Assembly (NCBI GenBank): GCA_964625145.1
Contig: CAZVAQ010000176.1
Span: 1-6,686, forward strand
DNA from: CAYTRP01 sp964625145
GTDB taxonomy: Bacteria > Sumerlaeota > Sumerlaeia > SLMS01 > JAHLLQ01
Direction: 5' to 3'
Length of the DNA: 6,686 bases
Numbering within the stretch: position 1 is the stretch's first letter; every line of letters begins with the position of its first letter. Under the pieces are notes generated by a model, which saw only the letters and a list, made by a program, of their open reading frames with translations, did not search any database and was not told the origin of the DNA. Positions 1-4,449 of the stretch are shown here, piece by piece. Made by a program: the position numbers and the translations under genes.

Positions 1-40
1 CCCCCGGCAGTACCGTGGTTGTCAACTCAATCGTCTCCAT
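1..40 (-). CDS. 5' end of a small antitoxin-like protein gene (truncated by window edge)
   Basis: On the minus strand an ATG at 40-38 opens a reading frame METIELTTTVLPG (13 complete codons) that runs off the window. The start is well supported: AGGAGG lies at 53-48, seven bases before the ATG, and a TTGACA -35 box lies further upstream at 100-95. Short N-termini of the type 'M-x-x-I-E-L-x-x-T-V-x-P-G' are, from memory, common in small proteins that act as the antitoxin half of type II toxin-antitoxin pairs (often beside a PIN-domain VapC) or in orphan relatives of them. This functional guess rests on 13 residues only. The gene follows the phosphatase on the same strand after a probable terminator, so it appears to be a separate transcription unit. 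A start of an unrelated protein cannot be excluded; that a gene starts here is much surer than what it encodes. Confidence 0.6.
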   Translation of the reverse strand, partial: METIELTTTVLPG

Positions 41-47
41 CGTCGCC

Positions 48-53
48 CCTCCT
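48..53 (-). promoter_or_regulatory. Ribosome binding site AGGAGG of the edge gene
   Basis: The minus strand reads AGGAGG at 53-48, with seven bases to the ATG at 40. It is the strongest Shine-Dalgarno in the window and is the main reason for calling a gene from so short a coding fragment. Confidence 0.75.
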
Positions 54-71
54 CAGCGGGCAGTCGGCAGA

Positions 72-100
72 TGGATAGCGGGTCCGCGGGCCCCTGTCAA
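72..100 (-). promoter_or_regulatory. Candidate sigma70-type promoter of the edge gene
   Basis: The minus strand reads TTGACA (100-95, a full match to the -35 consensus), then 17 bases, then TATCCA (77-72), a weak -10 with only the first three positions matching. Transcription would begin near 65, giving a short leader of about 25 bases that contains the AGGAGG. Position, spacing and orientation all fit the gene starting at 40. The weak -10 keeps the call tentative. Confidence 0.45.
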
Positions 101-133
101 TCCTCTGCACCACCTCCTGGCCTCTCAAATGAA

Positions 134-165
134 GAAGCGGAAGAACCATTTGATTCCTCCGCCTC
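134..165 (-). terminator. Probable intrinsic terminator after the alkaline phosphatase
   Basis: Read on the minus strand, 165-154 can pair with 145-134 to make a 12-bp stem with an 8-base loop (UCAAAUGG). Two of the pairs are G-U (163/136 and 157/142); on the plus-strand transcript these become A-C mismatches, so the hairpin is better formed in minus-strand RNA, which is the direction of the phosphatase. It begins 34 bases past the stop codon. The following sequence, UUCAUUUG, is only moderately U-rich, so termination may be partial. Confidence 0.55.
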
Positions 166-199
166 GCTCTTCACGCGATGTCCAAAGGCCAAGCCGGAA

Positions 200-1672
200 T
201 CAGCTCAGCCGCGCTTGTTGTGCCAGCGCTTCCTCCAGGGTGATCTGCTTGTTGCGATGCGCGATGCCGAACAGGTCCGTCATGATGTTGAAGCATTCGA
301 TGTTCTTGACGAAGCCGTCGAAGTGTTCCTGTCCCGGCCCCACTGCGGACAGCAGCACCAGGTCCTGCGTGTGCGACGACGCCATGAAGTGCACGCCCGT
401 GTAGTTGCCCAGGATTTGGCCGAAGATGCTGTTGGTGCTGCGCATGTCCATGTTGATCACGCGGGGGGGATTTCCGCCGAGCGCGTCGGCCAGAAGCTGC
501 GCGTCGTCCCCGGTGATCTCGAAGCCGGCCATGCGCTTGATCACGTCGCCCACATTCGCCGCGGATGGCTTGGGGCCGCCGGCCTCGCGCATGGCGTCGA
601 TCATCGGCCACAGGCTCGCCTTCATCCCCGACATGGCGTCGAACATGCCGTTCGCCCGGTCGTAGAATGTCATGCCCGGGTTGGCGTTCGCATGGTCGGC
701 GGTGATGACGACCAAGGTGTCGCCGCTGCGTCGCGCGAAATCCACCGCCACCGCAATCGCATCGTCGAATGCGATCTGGTCGTGGATCATGGCCGCGGCG
801 TCGTTGCCATGCGCGGCGTGGTCCACGCGTCCGCCCTCCACCTGCAGCAGGAAGCCCTTCGTGTGATGGCGGTCGAGCGACTCGATGGCCGCCTTTGTCA
901 TCTCGGCCAGCGTGGGCACCTCGCGCTTCAGGCGCGCGTCCTGGTTTTGGTCGATGGTGTAGGGGAGATGGCCGTCGTAGTACACGCCGAGGATCTTGCT
1001 GCTGCCGCTGGCCGCCATCATTTCGTCGCGGCTGCGCGCCACCTTGTAACCCGATGCGGCGTAATCGGCGTACAGGTCATGCTGGTCCTTGCGCTGGGTC
1101 GGATCGAAGAAGCGATTTCCGCCACCCATGATGACGTCCACCACGTTGCGGTATTGGGGGGCGATGTCTTCCTCCATGCTCCGGCTCGCGGCATTGGCGG
1201 CAAAGCCCGCGGGGGTGGCGTGCGTCACCGTCGTGGTGGTGACCAGACCCATCCCCCGGCCGGAATCCTTCACCAACCCGCCGATGTGCCGCAGCTTTGT
1301 CCCGTCCGGGTATTGGTTGACCGCGCCGTTCATGATGCGAACTCCGCTCCCCCAGGTGCTGGACGCGGCGGACGAATCGGTCACCAGCGCGTTGAGCGAG
1401 TAGGTCTCCATCAGCGCCTGGCTGACGGTCGTGTCCTCCAGGAGCTGGGCCCATTGCGTGTCGCGCCCGTGGTATCGTTGGCAGAAAGCCTGCGCCATGC
1501 TCGGCACGCCCATGCTCATGCCGTCGGAGCACATGAAGATGATGTTCCGGGGCTTGCGTCCGGGCTTCGTGCCCAACCCGCCGGGCGTCCTCGATGTCGG
1601 CTTGGCACAGGAGAGCAGCCCCGCCCCCGCGATCCCCAAGGTGCTGACCTTCAGAAAGTCACGGCGTTCCAT
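200..1672 (-). CDS. phoA: Alkaline phosphatase, Tat-exported probable lipoprotein
   Basis: This 490-residue protein is an alkaline phosphatase, a metal-dependent phosphomonoesterase that frees phosphate outside the cytoplasm. The N-terminus carries a twin-arginine motif (ERRDFLK, residues 2-8), a hydrophobic stretch and a lipobox-like LLSC (Cys22), so it is probably Tat-exported and lipid-anchored. Catalytic positions by analogy with E. coli PhoA: metal ligand Asp50 (SDGMSMG); nucleophile Ser100 in VTDSSAASS; HATP at 151-154, with His151 at the place of E. coli Asp153 and Thr153 for Thr155; Glu279, Asp284 and His288 in VEGGRVDHAAH, with His285 at the place of Lys328; Asp326-His327 in TADHA; and His434 in SSHTQD. 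All expected ligands are present, so it should be active. The ATG at 1672 was chosen because GGGAG (1685-1681) lies eight bases upstream; a TTG two codons earlier (1678) sits too close to that site. The gene name is by family; the short spacing-free context gives no partner gene. Confidence 0.93.
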   Translation of the reverse strand: MERRDFLKVSTLGIAGAGLLSCAKPTSRTPGGLGTKPGRKPRNIIFMCSDGMSMGVPSMAQAFCQRYHGRDTQWAQLLEDTTVSQALMETYSLNALVTDSSAASSTWGSGVRIMNGAVNQYPDGTKLRHIGGLVKDSGRGMGLVTTTTVTHATPAGFAANAASRSMEEDIAPQYRNVVDVIMGGGNRFFDPTQRKDQHDLYADYAASGYKVARSRDEMMAASGSSKILGVYYDGHLPYTIDQNQDARLKREVPTLAEMTKAAIESLDRHHTKGFLLQVEGGRVDHAAHGNDAAAMIHDQIAFDDAIAVAVDFARRSGDTLVVITADHANANPGMTFYDRANGMFDAMSGMKASLWPMIDAMREAGGPKPSAANVGDVIKRMAGFEITGDDAQLLADALGGNPPRVINMDMRSTNSIFGQILGNYTGVHFMASSHTQDLVLLSAVGPGQEHFDGFVKNIECFNIMTDLFGIAHRNKQITLEEALAQQARLS

Positions 1673-1680
1673 TGTCAAAA

Positions 1681-1685
1681 CTCCC
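1681..1685 (-). promoter_or_regulatory. Ribosome binding site deciding the phosphatase start
   Basis: The minus strand reads GGGAG at 1685-1681. It is eight bases from the ATG at 1672 but only two from the alternative in-frame TTG at 1678, which favours the ATG. Confidence 0.6.
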
Positions 1686-1691
1686 GTTTCT

Positions 1692-1708
1692 CCCCGTTCG
1701 CGACGGGG
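1692..1708 (-). promoter_or_regulatory. Small hairpin in the phosphatase leader
   Basis: CCCCGT (1692-1697) and ACGGGG (1703-1708) form a perfect 6-bp inverted repeat with a 5-base loop (TCGCG on the plus strand). It lies directly upstream of the ribosome binding site of the phosphatase and would be in its mRNA leader if transcription starts farther upstream. It could affect translation or mRNA stability; no function is shown by the sequence alone. Confidence 0.35.
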
Positions 1709-1718
1709 TACTTGGATA

Positions 1719-1735
1719 GGATAAGTCGCTTATCC
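1719..1735. promoter_or_regulatory. Perfect 17-bp palindrome, candidate operator
   Basis: GGATAAG (1719-1725), spacer TCG, CTTATCC (1729-1735) is a perfect 7-bp inverted repeat with a 3-bp spacer. It is 47 bp upstream of the phosphatase ATG and 240 bp upstream of the STAS gene, in the divergent intergenic region. The size and symmetry suit a dimeric DNA-binding regulator. It does not resemble the direct-repeat Pho box of E. coli. The binding protein is unknown. Confidence 0.4.
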
Positions 1736-1963
1736 GGCATGAAAGACGCATCAAGCCTTTTCACAGCCCGAATCAGGCACAAAACGCGGCCTCCGGGCAA
1801 CTACGAACGCCCCTCATTGGGGGGAATTGTTTTGACATACCACGAGCTTCGAATCCACCCTGTACGACAGACGTTCCGCGTGGATCCCCCTTGCCGTCCC
1901 GGAGATTTGGGGGGTTCGCTGAAGCGCCAGAACCCATTGCCTCGACATCGTCTCCCCCTCGGC

Positions 1964-1968
1964 AGGGA
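1964..1968 (+). promoter_or_regulatory. Ribosome binding site of the STAS gene
   Basis: AGGGA at 1964-1968 lies six bases before the GTG at 1975. It supports that GTG over the in-frame TTG at 1891, which would add 28 residues with no STAS similarity. Confidence 0.55.
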
Positions 1969-1974
1969 CCCATC

Positions 1975-2544
1975 GTGAATCTTAACGGGTCACCCACCAC
2001 TCCTCCCTCCCCCGCCAGGGATATCCAGTGCGCCGTCCTCAACGGCGGCGATGTGGCGGTCGTACGCGTCAGTGGACGCGGCACCTTCCAGAACAGCGTG
2101 CCGCTGCGCCAGCTCGCCGATCACCTGCGCGAGCGCGGCAAGCCCCGCGACTTCATCGTCGACCTGTCGGACTGTTCCACCATGGACTCGACGTTCCTGG
2201 GTGGGCTGGCCGCGGTCAGCATTGCCCAGAAGCGCGGTGGCCGCTCGCCCGTCGTCGTCGTCAACGCCAACAGTCAGGTCCGCCGCCTGTTCAAGACGCT
2301 GGGCCTGATGCAGGTATTGGAAGTAGCCGACGACACCGCCGACACCAAGCAGGTCGCCGAATCCTGTCGCGACGAGATGGCCCCTGCACCCGTCTCCGGC
2401 ACGGTCTCCTACAAGGACCAGATTGCCCACACCCTGGAAGCGCACAAGATCCTGTGCGACATCGAAGCCGAGAACACCGAACGCTTCCAGACCGTCATCG
2501 AGTATCTGGAGAAGAGTCTCCAGGAAGAATCCGACAAGCACTGA
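1975..2544 (+). CDS. STAS-domain protein, anti-sigma factor antagonist type, with helical C-terminal tail
   Basis: This 189-residue protein carries a STAS domain at about residues 17-120, the fold of SpoIIAA/RsbV anti-anti-sigma factors that bind and titrate a switch kinase or anti-sigma factor. The signature segment is IVDLSDCSTMDSTFLGG (61-77); Asp71-Ser72 aligns with the Asp-Ser of SpoIIAA, whose serine is phosphorylated by the kinase, so Ser72 is the likely switch residue. After the domain, an Ala/Pro linker (about 121-145) leads to a charged, helix-prone tail (about 146-187) with LEAHKIL and RFQTVIEYLEKSL. Simple SpoIIAA-type proteins are about 110-120 residues, so the tail is an addition. 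No kinase, phosphatase or sigma gene is adjacent, so its partners must lie elsewhere. The cytoplasmic location is inferred from the lack of a signal peptide. The GTG start follows the AGGGA site; the 20-residue N-terminal leader before the domain is Pro/Ser-rich and could be partly untranslated if a later start is used. Confidence 0.85.
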   Translation: MNLNGSPTTPPSPARDIQCAVLNGGDVAVVRVSGRGTFQNSVPLRQLADHLRERGKPRDFIVDLSDCSTMDSTFLGGLAAVSIAQKRGGRSPVVVVNANSQVRRLFKTLGLMQVLEVADDTADTKQVAESCRDEMAPAPVSGTVSYKDQIAHTLEAHKILCDIEAENTERFQTVIEYLEKSLQEESDKH

Positions 2545-2613
2545 CCCGCCCTCCCACCACCCGCGCAGTCACGCCATCAATGTTGCCAGGTTTCTCGTCG
2601 TCCATGCGTGTGA

Positions 2614-2637
2614 CTCCCCATTTGATTCCGCGGGGAG
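2614..2637 (+). terminator. Weak stem-loop downstream of the STAS gene
   Basis: CTCCCC (2614-2619) pairs with GGGGAG (2632-2637) around a 12-base loop, 70 bases past the STAS stop. There is no T-run after it, so it is at best a weak or factor-assisted terminator, or an mRNA 3'-end stabiliser. Confidence 0.25.
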
Positions 2638-2718
2638 ACCGCCGACATGAATCCCGAAAGATCGCCTTGGTGAATCCAAAGCAGCGCCCCACATGGAATT
2701 CCAGGAAGCGCCCCCAAT
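2623..2718. repeat. Four degenerate tandem units of 23-25 bp beginning TGAATCC
   Basis: Units start at 2623 (TGATTCC), 2648 (TGAATCC), 2671 (TGAATCC) and 2694 (TGGAATTCC), with lengths 25, 23, 23 and 25 bp. Each has a TGAATCC-like head, and the third and fourth share a tail close to AGCGCCCCACA / AAGCGCCCCCAAT. A fifth head, TGAATCCC, begins at 2719 and forms the left arm of the first tight hairpin. The fourth head contains the 10-bp palindrome TGGAATTCCA (2694-2703). The match is imperfect, so the array is old or under weak constraint. Confidence 0.45.
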
Positions 2719-2753
2719 TGAATCCCAGCGGGATTCACAACCCCGTTGGGGTT
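2719..2753. repeat. Two adjacent perfect hairpins, REP-like palindromic element
   Basis: TGAATCCC-AGC-GGGATTCA (2719-2737) is an 8-bp perfect stem with a 3-base loop. One base later AACCCC-GTT-GGGGTT (2739-2753) is a 6-bp perfect stem, again with a 3-base loop. Tandem short palindromes like these are typical of REP-type intergenic repeats or of transcript 3' ends. There is no T-run, so a standard intrinsic terminator is unlikely. Only one copy is in the window, so repetition across the genome is not shown. Confidence 0.5.
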
Positions 2754-2780
2754 TGATTTGAAGGTTGCTCTTGAGATAAT
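2753..2780 (+). promoter_or_regulatory. Candidate sigma70-type promoter of hflX
   Basis: TTGATT (2753-2758), 16 bases, GATAAT (2775-2780) makes a reasonable -35/-10 pair. Transcription would begin near 2787, giving a leader of about 110 bases before the hflX TTG. The first base of the -35 box is the last base of the second hairpin, so whatever binds or forms there could influence initiation. Confidence 0.45.
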
Positions 2781-2895
2781 CGGTTGCTGTCCCGCCGGGA
2801 ATATGAGGACACTAGGGACGCTCAGCCGCCGGGCGTAAGAAGCATCAACCACCCAACGGTTTCACCCCCCCCACTCCAAGTTCCCTCTCCTTCCC

Positions 2896-4209
2896 TTGAA
2901 CGAAGAAATCCGCGCCGGCAAACAACAGTTCAATCGCGCATTCCTGGTCGGCGTCCAGATCCATCCCACACCGCGCACCGTCGTCGAGGACCACCTCCGC
3001 GAGCTGGAAGCCCTCATCGACACCCTTGGTGTCGAGGTCGCCGCCGTGGAGATCGTGCGCTTGTCGCGCCCCAGCCCGCAGCTCCTGATCGGCAGCGGCA
3101 AGGCCGAGGAAATCACCACGCGCATGGAGGCCCTCGAATGCGACCTGCTCGTGTTCGACGACGACCTGACGCCGCCGCAGCAAAGCCAGTGGGAGTCGAA
3201 GGCCAAGTGCGCGGTCATCGATCGCCGCAAGGTGATCATCGACATTTTTGCCCAGCGCGCGCAAACGCGCGAGGCGCGCCTGCAGGTCGAGCTCGCGTTG
3301 CTTGAATACATGATGCCGCGCCTGAAGAGCGCGTGGACGCACCTGGAGCGGCAACGCGGCGGCCGCGGATTCGTTGGCGGCGCCGGCGAGGCACAGATCG
3401 AAATCGACCGCCGCCTGGTCCGCGACCGCATCGCCATCCTGAAGCGCGAAATCGGCGACGTGCGCCGTCACCGCCTGAACCAACGCAAGCAGCGCCAGCG
3501 CCGCCCCGTCCCCACGGCCGCCATCGTTGGCTACACCAACGCGGGGAAATCATCGCTGTTGAACGCCATGACGAAGGCCGGCGTGTTGCAGGAGGACAAA
3601 CTCTTCGCGACGCTGGACCCCACGACCCGCCGCGTCACGCTGCCCAACAACCAACCGTTGCTGCTGACCGACACGGTGGGCTTCATCCGCAAGCTGCCCA
3701 CGACCCTCATCGACGCGTTCAAGTCCACGCTCGAGGAAGCGACGCTGGCCGACGTCCTGATCCACGTCATCGACATCAGCCACCCGCAGGCCCAGGAGCA
3801 GTACGAGACCACGCGCGCGATCCTGAAGGAACTTGGAGCCGAGGACAAACCCTGCGTCGTGTTGCTGAACAAGTGCGATCGCCTCGATTCACAGGCGACA
3901 TCCCGCGCCATTCCCACATGGATCGTGGAACCGGCCGAGCGCATCCTGCTCACCTCCACGCTGAACGGCGAAGGGCTCGACACACTGGCGCACCTGCTTG
4001 GCAGCCTGCTCAACCAGACGCTTGCCGAGATCCACCTGCGCGTTCCCGCCTCGCGGTTCGACATCGTTTCTGTCGTCCATCGCGAAGGCGAAGTGCTCGA
4101 CGAGCGCTACGACGGGAGCGACGTCCTCATCCACGCGCTCTTCCCCCGCCAGATGCTGCCACAAGTCACCGAATGGCAGGAGTCGCCCACGGACGCGATG
4201 GCGACCTGA
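2896..4209 (+). CDS. hflX: GTPase HflX
   Basis: This 437-residue protein is HflX, a translational GTPase of the Obg-HflX class that binds the large ribosomal subunit and, in studied bacteria, splits stalled or hibernating 70S ribosomes under stress. The N-terminal HflX domain carries the signature RPSPQLLIGSGKAEEI (58-73), followed by a basic, coiled-coil-like linker (about 165-203). The G domain shows G1 GYTNAGKSS (212-220), the G2 region FATLDPTTR (238-246), G3 DTVGF (259-263), G4 NKCD (325-328) and a G5-like TSTLNGEG (353-360); a C-terminal domain follows (about 378-428). Length is close to E. coli HflX (about 426). The start is a TTG: the upstream frame has a stop at 2836 and no ATG or GTG before it, and the conserved 'RAFLVGV' segment begins at residue 14. 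No Shine-Dalgarno is visible. Unlike in E. coli there is no hfq next door; mfd follows after a 240-bp gap. Confidence 0.95.
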   Translation: MNEEIRAGKQQFNRAFLVGVQIHPTPRTVVEDHLRELEALIDTLGVEVAAVEIVRLSRPSPQLLIGSGKAEEITTRMEALECDLLVFDDDLTPPQQSQWESKAKCAVIDRRKVIIDIFAQRAQTREARLQVELALLEYMMPRLKSAWTHLERQRGGRGFVGGAGEAQIEIDRRLVRDRIAILKREIGDVRRHRLNQRKQRQRRPVPTAAIVGYTNAGKSSLLNAMTKAGVLQEDKLFATLDPTTRRVTLPNNQPLLLTDTVGFIRKLPTTLIDAFKSTLEEATLADVLIHVIDISHPQAQEQYETTRAILKELGAEDKPCVVLLNKCDRLDSQATSRAIPTWIVEPAERILLTSTLNGEGLDTLAHLLGSLLNQTLAEIHLRVPASRFDIVSVVHREGEVLDERYDGSDVLIHALFPRQMLPQVTEWQESPTDAMAT

Positions 4210-4224
4210 GCTGAACGTTGCTTG

Positions 4225-4258
4225 GTGGACCATGCGGGCGATGGCGCCCGCGCTCCAC
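4225..4258. repeat. Long stem-loop between hflX and mfd
   Basis: A perfect 7-bp inner stem GCGGGCG (4234-4240) / CGCCCGC (4245-4251) with loop ATGG is flanked by an outer 5-bp stem GTGGA (4225-4229) / TCCAC (4254-4258), separated by small internal loops. It begins 16 bases after the hflX stop. No T-run follows, so it is not a textbook intrinsic terminator; it may stabilise the 3' end of the hflX mRNA or be a REP-like intergenic element. Confidence 0.5.
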
Positions 4259-4384
4259 GACTCCTTGGCACCACATGACGAGGAACCGGGAACGAAAAAC
4301 GAGGAACGTTTTCTGTTGATCGCCGCCGCCGCGGCCGTTGTCATTTCCGTGTTGTTGCTTCCGCGTGGCGGCGCCCCGAGCTGA
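4232..4384 (+). CDS. Doubtful 50-residue ORF with one membrane segment
   Basis: A frame from the ATG at 4232 to the TGA at 4382-4384 encodes a charged N-terminal half (HDEEPGTKNEER, 15-26) and one hydrophobic segment FLLIAAAAAVVISVLLLP (27-44), then a short basic end (RGGAPS). If real it would be a small single-span membrane protein just upstream of mfd. Against it: the ATG falls inside the stem-loop, upstream GGTGG is a poor ribosome site at three bases' spacing, the alanine run comes from a simple GCC/GCG stretch, and third-position GC looks lower than in the neighbouring genes. I do not recognise a family. A start at 4241 is also possible. Confidence 0.2.
   Translation: MRAMAPALHDSLAPHDEEPGTKNEERFLLIAAAAAVVISVLLLPRGGAPS
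4296..4312 (+). other. AT-rich mini-hairpin with preceding 9-bp direct repeat
   Basis: ACGAGGAAC occurs at 4278-4286 and again at 4299-4307, 21 bp apart. The second copy supplies the loop of a 6-bp hairpin AAAACG (4296-4301) / CGTTTT (4307-4312). The stem is AT-rich and weak. It ends in four T bases but is not a strong terminator. Confidence 0.25.
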
Positions 4385-4434
4385 TCGGCGGCCTGGCCTC
4401 GGGCGGAAATCCTGTTTGGCGCTGGCCAACTCAC

Positions 4435-4440
4435 GGGGAG
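4435..4440 (+). promoter_or_regulatory. Ribosome binding site deciding the mfd start
   Basis: GGGGAG at 4435-4440 lies nine bases before the ATG at 4450 but directly touches the ATG at 4441, which therefore cannot use it well. Confidence 0.55.
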
Positions 4441-4449
4441 ATGGACCCG

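Larger units (their letters stand above)
1673..1974. other. Divergent intergenic region between phosphatase and STAS gene
   Basis: About 300 bp separate the two divergent genes. I see the 17-bp palindrome and the leader hairpin on the phosphatase side, and on the plus strand an isolated TTGACA at 1832-1837. No convincing -10 box lies 16-18 bases downstream of that TTGACA, and I could not find a clear sigma70 promoter for the phosphatase either. Both genes may depend on activators or other sigma factors, or their promoters may not match E. coli consensus. Confidence 0.6.
2545..2895. other. Non-coding region with degenerate repeats, hairpins and a promoter
   Basis: This 351-bp gap between the STAS gene and hflX has no credible coding frame. 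It holds a 6-bp hairpin (2614-2637), degenerate tandem units (2623-2718), two tight adjacent hairpins (2719-2737 and 2739-2753), a promoter-like pair (2753-2780) and, from 2863 to 2895, a pyrimidine-rich stretch running up to the hflX start. Base composition in 2620-2780 is visibly less GC-rich than the genes. Confidence 0.6.

Noticed and set aside
1676..1678. TTG start for the phosphatase two codons upstream of the chosen ATG
   Set aside because: The only Shine-Dalgarno-like GGGAG is two bases from the TTG but eight from the ATG at 1672.
1832..1837. Perfect TTGACA on the plus strand as a STAS gene promoter
   Set aside because: No acceptable -10 hexamer lies 15-18 bases downstream, so it is recorded only as an isolated -35-like match.
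1891..1893. TTG start for the STAS gene, 28 codons upstream
   Set aside because: The extra residues are low-complexity and unlike the STAS family, and the GTG at 1975 has a better-placed AGGGA.
71..1978. Plus-strand open frame of 635 codons
   Set aside because: It lies opposite the alkaline phosphatase, is rich in His/Arg/Val/Ala in the way antisense frames of GC-rich genes are, and has no recognisable domain. The minus-strand protein has all catalytic motifs.
2623..2753. CRISPR array
   Set aside because: The units are contiguous and degenerate with no unique spacers, and no cas gene is nearby.
2577..2852. Minus-strand open frame of 91 codons across the repeat block
   Set aside because: Its middle (NPNGVVNPAG) is simply the translation of the two hairpins and repeat units. 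There is no convincing start signal or domain.
4234..4251. Intrinsic terminator for hflX
   Set aside because: The hairpin is strong, but the bases after it (GCTCCACGACTCC) contain no T-run in either direction.
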